Part shown: one piece after another, positions 51,026 through 58,379 of the stretch
How the letters are laid out: each line of letters begins with the position of its first letter
Numbering within the stretch: position 1 is the first letter of the stretch
Source of the DNA: Nannocystis punicea
GTDB lineage: Bacteria > Myxococcota_A > Polyangia > Nannocystales > Nannocystaceae
Direction: 5' to 3'
Assembly: GCF_026965555.1 (NCBI RefSeq)
Contig: NZ_CP114040.1
Coordinates: forward strand, 3,472,001-3,536,000
Length of the DNA: 64,000 nucleotides
Notes under the pieces: generated by a model
Databases searched by the model: none
Seen by the model: the letters and a program-made list of their open reading frames with translations, nothing else
What the model was told of the DNA's origin: nothing
Position numbers and translations under genes: made by a program

Positions 51026-52566
51026 TCGCCCTCGGCGGGGGAGGGGAGGTCGGGGCGTTCGCGCGGGGTCCGCGGGGGCGAGACGGGCATGTCGCTCGGG
51101 ACATGTTCCGAGGGACCTGGCGATTCGGACATGTCGCTCGGGACCTGGTCGATCGGACCTGGCCGGAGGGCGGCGGCGCCGCGGCGGGGCAGCGGCTCCT
51201 TCTGGTAGGCGCGGTGCTGGCGGCGGCGCTCGCTGACGCCGTGCTCGGCGGCGACGGCGGTGCACAGCTCGTAGAGGATCGCCCGCTTGCCCTCCTTCTT
51301 GCGCAAGATCCGCCCGAGGCGCTGCACGTGCTCGCGGACCGAGCCGCTGCCGGACAGGATCACGCCGACGTTGGCGTCGGGCACGTCGACGCCTTCGTTG
51401 AGGACCTTCGAGGTGAGGAGCACCGGGAGCGCGCCGGAGGCGAACTGCGCCAGCAGCGAGACGCGCTCCTTCGGCGGGGTCTGGTGGGTGATGACGGGCA
51501 GGAGGAACAGGCGCGACAGGCGGTGGACGGTGTCGTTGTCCTCGGTGAACACGAGGATCCGGTCGCGGCGGTGGCGCAGGAGCAGGCGCCACAGCGCCTC
51601 GATCTTGGCCTCGGCGGTGAAGGCGATCCGCTTCTGCTCGCGGTAGGCGGCGAAGGCCTGGCGGCCGTCCTCGCTGCGGTGACAGACGGCGATGAACTGG
51701 GCCCACCCGCCCGGGCGATCGAGGCTGACGCCGCTGCCGCGCAGGAAGTCGATGTAGAGCGCGCGGGCCTCGTCGTAGCGGGCCTGCTCCGCCTCGGTCA
51801 GCGCGACCGCCAGCGACTTGACCTCGTACGGCGCGAGGTAGTCGCCCTCGAGCTCGTCGATGTTGGCCCGGTAACACACGGGCCCGAGCAGCTCGGCGGC
51901 GATGTTGTGGAGGCCGTCGGGGCGCTCGAAGGTGGCGGTGAGGCCGAGCCGGAACGGGGCCAGGCAGCCCTGGGCGATGAAGCGGTAGGCCGGCGCGGGC
52001 AGGTGATGGCACTCGTCGCACACGAGGAGGCCGTGGCGGTTGCCGTGGAATTCGGTCTGGGCGGCGGCGGAGTCGTAGGTGGTGACGGTGATCTCTCGCG
52101 CCTCGCTGTTGCCGCCGCCGAGCATGCCGATCGGCCGCTGCAGCCAGTGGCCCAGGACCTGCTGCCACTGCAGCATGAGATCGATGGTGGGCACGACGAT
52201 CAGCGCGGGCCGCCCGGTGTGGACGATGGCGAGGACGGCGAGGATCGTCTTGCCCGCGCCCGTGGGCAGCTCGACCACACCGACGCCGCCGGCCGCACGC
52301 CACGCGGCCAGAGCGTCCCGCTGGTGCGGAAACGGCTCGAGCGGCCCCGACAGCGCGAGATCGAGACGATCGTAGATGCGAGCTTTGTCGACGTAAGGAA
52401 TGTGGGCGTTGTGGAGATGCGAGACGATCGCGCGGTAGCGGTGCGCCGGTGCACGGTGCGTGCCGGTGCGCTTGTCGAGGCTCACGAGCGCGGCCAGCCG
52501 CGCGTCACCCTCGGGGACGCCGAGGACGACGAGCGTGCCGTGATCGAAGTGGAGCTCGACGGGCAT
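51019..52566 (-). CDS. XPB-like superfamily 2 DNA helicase
   Basis: 515 aa. SF2 helicase with an N-terminal domain (MPVELHFDHGTLVVLGVPEG...IPYVDKARIYDRLDL), Walker A LPTGAGKT (about 99-106), DECH box (about 183-186), motif III LTATFERPDG, and RecA2 motifs VLLTSKVLNEGVDVPDANVGVILSGSGSVREHVQRLGRILRKKEG, the RED/thumb layout expected of XPB-type enzymes. It unwinds DNA for repair together with the Bax1-like nuclease encoded next. The C-terminal about 30 residues (GPIDQVPSDMSESPGPSEHV...) are not helicase sequence but six units of the 14-bp repeat translated (51088-51171). Confidence 0.92.
   Translation of the reverse strand: MPVELHFDHGTLVVLGVPEGDARLAALVSLDKRTGTHRAPAHRYRAIVSHLHNAHIPYVDKARIYDRLDLALSGPLEPFPHQRDALAAWRAAGGVGVVELPTGAGKTILAVLAIVHTGRPALIVVPTIDLMLQWQQVLGHWLQRPIGMLGGGNSEAREITVTTYDSAAAQTEFHGNRHGLLVCDECHHLPAPAYRFIAQGCLAPFRLGLTATFERPDGLHNIAAELLGPVCYRANIDELEGDYLAPYEVKSLAVALTEAEQARYDEARALYIDFLRGSGVSLDRPGGWAQFIAVCHRSEDGRQAFAAYREQKRIAFTAEAKIEALWRLLLRHRRDRILVFTEDNDTVHRLSRLFLLPVITHQTPPKERVSLLAQFASGALPVLLTSKVLNEGVDVPDANVGVILSGSGSVREHVQRLGRILRKKEGKRAILYELCTAVAAEHGVSERRRQHRAYQKEPLPRRGAAALRPGPIDQVPSDMSESPGPSEHVPSDMPVSPPRTPRERPDLPSPAEGEC
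51088..51171. repeat. 14-bp-period repeat array (6 units) encoding a helicase tail
   Basis: Units at 51088, 51102, 51116, 51130, 51144 and 51158, exactly phased and wholly within the helicase coding region. Confidence 0.92.
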
Positions 52567-52649
52567 GGTCGCGGCGCGGAGGGTAGCAGCAAATTGCCGC
52601 GATGCGCGCCTGCGCGCGACCCGCCCGCCGGCCGTGTATATTCGGCGCG

Positions 52650-54368
52650 ATGCCCGAGCGGCGAGACAGCACGGCCGGCGCGACCGGCGAGTGGACGCGT
52701 CGACCCGACGACGCGCGCCGAGCGTCGCGCAGCGACGACCACGGAACGGTCGAACACGCGGCGCACGGGGCCGTGAGCGGCGGCGACGACGACGACGACG
52801 CTGCCGCGCGGGCCGGCGGCGGTGACGGCGACGGCGAGGATGCACACGCGGCGCAGCGCGGTCGGGCGGATCGGTCGGCGACGGCGCGAAGCGGGAGCGG
52901 CGACGACGGCGAGAGCGCCCACGCGGCGGCGCGAACCGACGGCGAGGACGGACCCGTGACGCAGCGAGGCCGCGGGGAGGAACAGGCGCGGGGCTCCGGA
53001 GGCCGCGGGGAGGAACACGGGGCGCGGGGCTCCGGAGGCCGCGGGGAGGAACACGGGGCGCAGCGCTCCGGAGGCCGCGGGGAGGAACACGGGGCGCGGG
53101 GCTCCGGAGGCCGCGGGGAGGAACACGGGGCGCAGCGCTCCGGAGGCCGCGGGGAGGAACACGGGGCGCAGCGCTCCGGAGGCCGCGGGGAGGAACACGG
53201 GGCGCAGCGCTCCGGAGGCCGCGGGGAGGAACACGGGGCGCAGCGCTCCGGAGGCCGCGGGGAGGAACACGGGGCGCAGCGCTCCGGAGGCGGCGAGCCG
53301 TCGCGGGCGGCGGCTGCATCGCGCTCGCGGGCCGAGGCGGCGGCGTGGGCCCAGGGCGAACGACTTCGCATGGCCCGGGAGGCGGCGTCGACCGGCTCGG
53401 CGGCGGACAGCGACGCCGCGATGTCGACGATCCGCGAGGTCCCGCGGGCGGCAGGGTCGACGACGCAGGGCCGCGCGCTCGGCCTCTCGGCCGCGGTGGC
53501 GCGGGCCGGCTCGCGCGCGCGACGGTCGCTCGCGCCGCGCACGGTGGCGCTTGTCCTCGGGGCCATGTTCGTCGGGACAGGTGCGACGGTTTATGTCGTT
53601 TCGCGCATGTCGAAAGAGGCAGGTGAGGCGCGGCCCGGCGAGCCGCCGACGACGACGAGCTCGGGGCGCGGGAGCGCGGGCTCGAGCGGCGCCGCGGGGA
53701 GCGGTTCGAGCGGCGCGTCCGCCAGCGACGGCGCCGCGGGGAGCGGCGTGGACTCGGCGAGTGCTGCGGGGAGCGGAGGCGCGGGGTCGAGTGACGTCGG
53801 GGCGAGCGGAGGCGCGGGGTCGAGTGACGTCGGGGCGAGCGGAGGCGCGGGCTCGAGTGGCGTCGGGCAGCGCGGGGCGGCGAGCGCGGGTGCTGGCACG
53901 AGTGAGGGCGGGCGCGGGGCAGCGGGCGAGGGCGTCGAGTGGCGCGGAGCTGCGGACGGCGACGGTGCGGGTGAGGCAGGCGCGGACGCGGCCCAGGGCA
54001 AGCGCGGCGAGGCGCAGCCGGGGGGCGCGGAGGCGGGCGGATCGCTGTGGGTGCCGGTGGCGCAGGCCGACGGCGAGGCGGCCGAGCGGCGGCGCCGGAT
54101 CGCCGCGCAGGCGCGGGCGCTCATGGGCGAGCCGCGGGTCCTGGCCTGTCTGTTGGGACATGTCACGATCGGCGTGGGCCGGCGCACCGCGCTGACCGGC
54201 AGCCTGGTGGTGGCGAGCGACGGCAAGGTCGTGCGCGCGAGCGTCCGCGGTGACGCGCGGGTGCCGGCGGCGGCGCGGGCGTGCGTGGCGGCGGAGCTCG
54301 AGAAGTCGCGGTTCGTGGCCGGACCGCAGGCGCAGCTGGTGGTGCCGTTGCGGCTGGAGATCCAGTGA
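52650..54368 (+). CDS. Single-pass membrane protein with AgmX/TonB-like C-terminal domain and 36-bp tandem repeats
   Basis: 572 aa. The cytoplasmic N-terminal part is low-complexity and includes eight or so copies of the 12-residue repeat SGGRGEEHGAQR/RG (about residues 113-212). The single membrane span TVALVLGAMFVGTGATVYVVSRM (about 300-322) is encoded entirely by five phased 14-bp units. The periplasmic part is Gly/Ser-rich, and the C-terminal domain (LLGHVTIGVGRRTALTGSLVVASDGKVVRASVRGD...ACVAAELEKSRFV) resembles AgmX/PglI or TonB C-terminal domains of myxobacteria. It overlaps the next gene as GTGA. A role in envelope energy transfer or gliding is speculative. An alternative start is possible because the N-terminus lacks a recognised domain. 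Confidence 0.75.
   Translation: MPERRDSTAGATGEWTRRPDDARRASRSDDHGTVEHAAHGAVSGGDDDDDAAARAGGGDGDGEDAHAAQRGRADRSATARSGSGDDGESAHAAARTDGEDGPVTQRGRGEEQARGSGGRGEEHGARGSGGRGEEHGAQRSGGRGEEHGARGSGGRGEEHGAQRSGGRGEEHGAQRSGGRGEEHGAQRSGGRGEEHGAQRSGGRGEEHGAQRSGGGEPSRAAAASRSRAEAAAWAQGERLRMAREAASTGSAADSDAAMSTIREVPRAAGSTTQGRALGLSAAVARAGSRARRSLAPRTVALVLGAMFVGTGATVYVVSRMSKEAGEARPGEPPTTTSSGRGSAGSSGAAGSGSSGASASDGAAGSGVDSASAAGSGGAGSSDVGASGGAGSSDVGASGGAGSSGVGQRGAASAGAGTSEGGRGAAGEGVEWRGAADGDGAGEAGADAAQGKRGEAQPGGAEAGGSLWVPVAQADGEAAERRRRIAAQARALMGEPRVLACLLGHVTIGVGRRTALTGSLVVASDGKVVRASVRGDARVPAAARACVAAELEKSRFVAGPQAQLVVPLRLEIQ
52977..53285 (+). repeat. 36-bp coding tandem repeat (about 8 copies)
   Basis: GGAGGCCGCGGGGAGGAACA recurs every 36 bp with only a two-codon polymorphism (GGGGCGCGGGGC versus GGGGCGCAGCGC). 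It encodes SGGRGEEHGARG/AQR in the membrane-protein gene. The high identity suggests recent slippage or recombination. Confidence 0.95.
53550..53627. repeat. 14-bp-period repeat array (6 units) encoding a transmembrane helix
   Basis: Units at 53550, 53564, 53578, 53592, 53606 and 53620, all exactly 14 bp apart, translated as ALVLGAMFVGTGATVYVVSRM and following. Confidence 0.85.
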
Positions 54369-55513
54369 TCGCTGCGGGGATGGCGTTGTGGATGGCCCTG
54401 GTGCCGGCGCCCGACTGCGTGCGCGCGGCCGGGGAGGCGCTGGCGCACGGGCAGGTCGAGGGCGCGGCGCGGCGCGGCGAGGCCTGCTTCCGCGCCGGCG
54501 GGCACCCGCAAGGGCTGCTGCTGGCCAGCCAGGCGTGGCTGCAGGCCGGACGCTATGCGCACGCGCGGCTGGCGGCGCGGCGCTACCTGGCCTTGGGGAC
54601 ATCTCAAGATCGGACCGGGCGCAACGTGGCCGAGCTGGTGGCGGCGTCCGCCGCCCGCGAGTCCGGGACGGTGCACCTGGCGGTCGATCCGACGGTGGCC
54701 CCCGACGAGCCGCTGACCGTGACGGCCACCCGCGAGGGCGAGGGCGAGGCGCTGACCCTGCGCGCCCGCTGGGACGAGCTGCTCGAGGCGGGGGCGGCCA
54801 CTCTGGTGCTCGATCCGGGCCGCTGGGTGGTGACGATCGCCCGGCCCGGCTTCGCCGAGGCGCGGCTCGAGGTGACCTGTGCGAAGGGACAGGTGACGAC
54901 CCTGGCGGCCGACATGACGCGGACGCCGCGGGCCGCCGGCGTGGGCCCGGACGAGCGCCGCCGCCGGCGCTCATGGGCGATCGCGGCGCCGCTGATCGGC
55001 GGGGCCGGGATCGTCAGCGGGGCGGTGGTCACGGCGCTCAGCCTGCGCGGTGCCAACAATGTCTTCGCGGACATGTCCTGCGGGACAGGCGCGAGCGTGG
55101 CCGGCTGCCGCCGGCCGCTGGCGATCTGGACCGAGCGGGGCGGCGGCGGGGCGGCGGCGCTGGGGCTCGGCGCGGGGGTGCTGGTCGCGGGGCTGACGGG
55201 GCTGGCCCGTGACGAAGCGCTGCGCCGGCGGATGTGGACGGCGGAGGCGATCGCCGGCGGGGCGGTGGCGGGCGCGGGGGTGGCGACGCTGGCCTACGGG
55301 ACGACCTACTTCGTGACCGTCAACGCCGCGGAGGCGTGGGTCGGCGAGGCGGTGGAGCGCGGCGAGGTGCTCTACATGACCGGCTTCGGCCTCATCGGCG
55401 CGGGCCTCGGGCTGGCGGCGACCGCCGCCGGCGGGCTGGTGGCCGACGCGCTGCAGCACCGCCGGGGACGGCGGGCGGCGTGGGAGTTCGTCGGCGGGAC
55501 GCTGCGGTTCTAG
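54365..55513 (+). CDS. Membrane protein with PEGA-like domain and C-terminal membrane spans
   Basis: 382 aa. Signal (AAGMALWMALVPAPDC) followed by a TPR-like start (ALAHGQVEGAARRGEACFRAGGHPQGLLLASQAWLQAGRYAHARLAARRYLAL), then a PEGA-like beta domain (GTVHLAVDPTVAPDEPLTVTATREGEG...PGRWVVTIARPGFAEARLEVTCAKGQ) and several hydrophobic segments (AIAAPLIGGAGIVSGAVVTALSL, AAALGLGAGVLVAGLTGL, GFGLIGAGLGLAATAAGGLVAD). The GTG start (54365) overlaps the previous stop. Phased 14-bp units at 55058/55072/55086 encode the loop NNVFADMSCGTG between spans. The pair is presumably an envelope complex. Confidence 0.75.
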   Translation: MIAAGMALWMALVPAPDCVRAAGEALAHGQVEGAARRGEACFRAGGHPQGLLLASQAWLQAGRYAHARLAARRYLALGTSQDRTGRNVAELVAASAARESGTVHLAVDPTVAPDEPLTVTATREGEGEALTLRARWDELLEAGAATLVLDPGRWVVTIARPGFAEARLEVTCAKGQVTTLAADMTRTPRAAGVGPDERRRRRSWAIAAPLIGGAGIVSGAVVTALSLRGANNVFADMSCGTGASVAGCRRPLAIWTERGGGGAAALGLGAGVLVAGLTGLARDEALRRRMWTAEAIAGGAVAGAGVATLAYGTTYFVTVNAAEAWVGEAVERGEVLYMTGFGLIGAGLGLAATAAGGLVADALQHRRGRRAAWEFVGGTLRF

Positions 55514-55589
55514 AGGCGACGTCGTCCGACTGTGGGTCCTGCGCGTCGCCTGGCTCATCGGCCAGGATGACTGCGGCGCCGCGACGACG

Positions 55590-56135
55590 TCACGTTCGCG
55601 GAGCTTCGAACGAATACGTGAAGTACACCGCGATCTCTTCCGGCGCGACCGTGGCGGGGTCGTACAGCGCCGTGTGGACGCCGCAGAAGCGGAAGCCGGC
55701 GCGTCGATAGAAGCGGATCGCGGGGGCGTTGGTGCTCTGCGTCTCGAGCACCAGGCAGCGCACGCCCTGGTCGCGGGCGAAGTCGAGGGCGGCGACGAGG
55801 AGCGCCCGGCCGAGACCTCGGCCTCGGCTGCCCGGGGCGACGAAGAGGGCGCTCAGCTCGGCGCTGCGGTTCCACTGCCGCAGGTGGACGGCGGTGAAGC
55901 CCTCGATCTCGCCGCTCGCCGATTCTGCGGCGAGGGTGAACGACGCGGTCGGGATGGCTTCGAGGAAGGTGTCGGGGTGATACTCCTTGCGGAAGGGGAC
56001 GCTCAGCGGGGTCTCCCGCAGGCGCACGTTCAGGCCGACGACCTCCGGGACGAAGATCGTCGAGGTGCTGTAGGAGGCGTCGAATTCCCGCAACGGAGCG
56101 GCGTCGGCGGGCCAGCGGAGGGGGCGCAGGTTCAT
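55590..56135 (-). CDS. GNAT-family N-acetyltransferase
   Basis: 181 aa. C-terminal GNAT core with SAELSALFVAPGSRGRGLGRALLVAALDFARDQGV (motif A, acetyl-CoA pyrophosphate loop R/Q-x-x-G-x-G/A) and VLETQSTNAPAIRFYRRAGFRFC. The N-terminus resembles the MarR-fused or free GNAT type acting on small molecules or peptides. Start ATG 56135 is chosen because upstream in-frame codons are repeat-derived. Substrate unknown. Confidence 0.9.
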   Translation of the reverse strand: MNLRPLRWPADAAPLREFDASYSTSTIFVPEVVGLNVRLRETPLSVPFRKEYHPDTFLEAIPTASFTLAAESASGEIEGFTAVHLRQWNRSAELSALFVAPGSRGRGLGRALLVAALDFARDQGVRCLVLETQSTNAPAIRFYRRAGFRFCGVHTALYDPATVAPEEIAVYFTYSFEAPRT

Positions 56136-56173
56136 GGCGGGGGCTCGGCCGGATTCGTAGGTGATCGAAGGGA

Positions 56174-56257
56174 CATGTCTTGAGGAGCATGGCCCCTGGA
56201 TCATGTCCTCGAAGACCTGGCCTCGGAGGCATGTCTCGAAGGGCCGGTCAGTGCCCA
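56174..56257. repeat. 14-bp-period repeat array (6 units), intergenic
   Basis: Units at 56174, 56188, 56202, 56216, 56230 and 56244. It fills the gap between the GNAT gene and the stop of the FHA-like gene, including the latter's last bases. Confidence 0.92.
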
Positions 56258-56646
56258 GCCTCGAGGCGCAGGCGGAGGGCGAGCTCGCCGTCGACGGTGA
56301 GGAGGTCGACCGCTTCGCCGGGGGCGAGGGCGGGCGGCGGCTGGACGGTATTGTTAAAAATTCGGCCGCCGAGGCGGAAGTGGCCGATGTGGCCGGTGTG
56401 CTGGACCTCGACGCGGTCGTCGTCGCGGCGGACGAGGACGTAGGCGGTCTGGCCGCCGAGCAGGGCCTGGCGCGTGTGCGGGAGCTGGATGTGGTCGGCG
56501 GGGCGCAGGCCGATCGTCAGGCGGGTGCCGGGCGAGACGGGCCAGCGCGCGCCCGGGCTGGGGCCGCGCTGGCGCAGGGCGGGGTGGACGTCGTCGAGGA
56601 CGAGCCACAGATCCGGGGCCTGAATTTCCGGGGTGGTCTCGTCCAT
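56248..56646 (-). CDS. Small beta-rich protein, possibly FHA-like
   Basis: 132 aa. The sequence SPGTRLTIGLRPADHIQLPHTRQALLGGQTAYVLVRRDDDRVEVQHTGHIGHFRLGGRIFNN...LAPGEAVDLLTVDGELALRLRLE has the strand order of a forkhead-associated domain (LTIG, I-L-P, gap, RI, ending LxxGExVxL) but the canonical Arg/Ser/His phosphothreonine-binding residues are not evident. It begins 3 bp after the stop of the sterol-isomerase homologue, so the two are probably co-transcribed. Confidence 0.6.
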   Translation of the reverse strand: MDETTPEIQAPDLWLVLDDVHPALRQRGPSPGARWPVSPGTRLTIGLRPADHIQLPHTRQALLGGQTAYVLVRRDDDRVEVQHTGHIGHFRLGGRIFNNTVQPPPALAPGEAVDLLTVDGELALRLRLEAGH

Positions 56647-56649
56647 GGG

Positions 56650-57504
56650 CTACACGATCGGGCCGATCACCCAGGTCAGCAGGTCGAGGATGAAGAACAC
56701 CAGCATGCCGGCCGCCAGGCTCGAGAGCACGGCCTGGCCGAGCGGGGTGCGCCGCTGGGCCGGGTCGAGGCGCTCGAGCAGCGGCAGGCTGACCAGGAAG
56801 TAGCAGGCGTAGAACAGCGAGCCGTACTTGAGCATGCGCGCCTTGTCGGCGTAGCGGAAGTAGTCGCTGATGGCGTCGCTGGCCATGAACCAGGTCTCGG
56901 CGAACGAGACGGCGTAGGCGAGGCCGCACACGACGCAGGCGAGGGCGAGCCGGCGCACGAACCGGGTAGCCCTCGGGGACATGTCCTCGACGCCAGGTTC
57001 GGCGAGGCCGAGCAGGCCGCGGACCCGGCGGATGCACACCAGCATGACCACGTGGTAGGTCACGAAGTACGCCTGCGTCAGCGGGTACATGAACAGCGGG
57101 ATGTCGCCGCGCGAGCGCCCGACCAGCGCGGCGCCGCCGTTCCAGCGGGTCGGGAAGGCGTAGCGCATGCCGAGCACGTCGAAGAAGTAGTGGGTGAGGA
57201 AGTACGTGCCGACGAAGACGAACAGGAAGATCCAGGCGTTGAACTTGAACCAGTAGCTGTCGTACCAGGGCGTGGCGCGCAGGGCCGGGTGCCGGCGGTG
57301 CAGCAGCGCCGGCACCAGCACCGGCGGCAGGCCGACCAGCAGGCCGAAGCCGATGAAGGTCGGGTCGTCCCAGGCGAGCACGGCCCGGCTGAGCAGGGCC
57401 CAGGCGACCAGGGCGATCCAGATCGGGCTGTAGAGCAGGATGAACCGCTCCGTCCAGGCCTTGCCCGGATCGGCGGCGAACCATGAAGAGGACGCTTGGG
57501 ACAT
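56650..57504 (-). CDS. Cycloeucalenol cycloisomerase homologue (sterol biosynthesis)
   Basis: 284 aa polytopic membrane enzyme. From memory the plant CPI1 pattern is matched along the protein: WFAADPGKAWTERFILLYSPIWIALV at the N-terminus, YWFKFNAWIFLFVFVGTYFLTHYFF and VLGMRYAFPTRWN in the middle, LFYACYFLVSLPLLERLD and AAGMLVFFILDLLTWVIGPIV at the end. The enzyme opens the cyclopropane ring of cycloeucalenol-type sterols made from cycloartenol. The start is the ATG at 57504, inside a GGGACATGG repeat-like sequence; a TTG at 57513 is an alternative. The loop VEDMSPRAT is encoded by a 14-bp-family pair near 56982. No other sterol gene is adjacent. Confidence 0.85.
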   Translation of the reverse strand: MSQASSSWFAADPGKAWTERFILLYSPIWIALVAWALLSRAVLAWDDPTFIGFGLLVGLPPVLVPALLHRRHPALRATPWYDSYWFKFNAWIFLFVFVGTYFLTHYFFDVLGMRYAFPTRWNGGAALVGRSRGDIPLFMYPLTQAYFVTYHVVMLVCIRRVRGLLGLAEPGVEDMSPRATRFVRRLALACVVCGLAYAVSFAETWFMASDAISDYFRYADKARMLKYGSLFYACYFLVSLPLLERLDPAQRRTPLGQAVLSSLAAGMLVFFILDLLTWVIGPIV

Positions 57505-57706
57505 GGCGTTCAAGTCAGGTGGGAGAAGAGGCGGCGCAGGGGCGACGGGACGAGCGGGTCAAGGGAGAGGTGCGGCGACGGTAAGGGTGGCCGATGGGAC
57601 ATGTCCGAAAGTTTCAGGTCGCGCTCGGCCGGGCTCGGCGAGGCTCGCGGCCGGCGACCGCACGTGCGGGCCGGTCGATGGCCCCGCGACCGGGCGCGAG
57701 CCATGG

Positions 57707-57734
57707 CGTGTCCCTGAGGACATGTTTTTTAGTC
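57707..57734. repeat. 14-bp-family palindrome at the O-methyltransferase stop
   Basis: CGTGTCCCTGAGGACATG at 57707-57724 is followed on the plus strand by a T-run. A second pair (CATGTCCGAAAGTTTCAGG) is at 57600. The gap 57514-57728 has no gene. Confidence 0.8.
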
Positions 57735-58379
57735 GCGCAGCTTGCGGGCGAGCATGACGCCGTCGCGGACGGACAGGAGGACGTGCTCGACGCGCGGGTC
57801 GGCGGCGACGTGGGTGTTGAAGGCGACGATGGCGCGGTCGCTGGCCTCCTTGGGGGCGACGACCTTGCCGCTCCACAGGGTGTTGTCGGCGACGACGAGG
57901 CCGCCGACGGGGACCAGCGGGAGCGCGGCGTTCCAGTAGTTGACGTAGTTGGGCTTGTCGGCGTCGATGAAGACGAGGTCGAAGCGGCGGCCCTCGGCGG
58001 CCAGCTCGGCGAGGGTGTCGAGCGCGGGCGCGAGGCGGAGGTCGATCTTGTGGCCGTGGCCCGACTCGGCGAAGTAGCGGCGAGCGACGGCGGTGGCGAC
58101 GGGGTCGATGTCGCAGGTGACGAGCTTGCCGTCGTCGGGCAGGGCGCTGGCCATGGCGAGGGCCGAATAGCCGCTGAAGGTGCCGATCTCGAGCACGTCG
58201 CGGGCGCGGCTGACGGCCACGAGGATCCGCAGGAGCGCGCCCTCGACGTGGCCGACCTGCATCTGCGGCATGGCGAGGCCGGTCTGGGTCTCGGCCCGCA
58301 GACGGGCGAACAGCGGCGACTCGGCGGTGGTGTGGGCGTCGACGTAGGCGGCGAGGTCGGGGCCGATCAGCGAGATCAT
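57729..58379 (-). CDS. Class I SAM-dependent O-methyltransferase
   Basis: 216 aa. Caffeoyl-CoA-type small O-methyltransferase: RDVLEIGTFSGYSALAMASALPDDGKLVTCDIDPVATAVARRYF (SAM-binding motif I and acidic loop), FDLVFIDADKPNYVNYWNAALPLVPVGGLVVADNTLWSGKV (metal-dependent site; D/DN ligands). It overlaps the aminotransferase gene by 4 bp (ATGA), so the two form an operon. The substrate is probably a catechol or a small phenolic, unknown. Confidence 0.94.
   Translation of the reverse strand: MISLIGPDLAAYVDAHTTAESPLFARLRAETQTGLAMPQMQVGHVEGALLRILVAVSRARDVLEIGTFSGYSALAMASALPDDGKLVTCDIDPVATAVARRYFAESGHGHKIDLRLAPALDTLAELAAEGRRFDLVFIDADKPNYVNYWNAALPLVPVGGLVVADNTLWSGKVVAPKEASDRAIVAFNTHVAADPRVEHVLLSVRDGVMLARKLRD

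Noticed and set aside
52977..53285. CRISPR-like array at 53 kb
   Set aside because: The 36-bp units are contiguous, without spacers, and lie in a coding frame.
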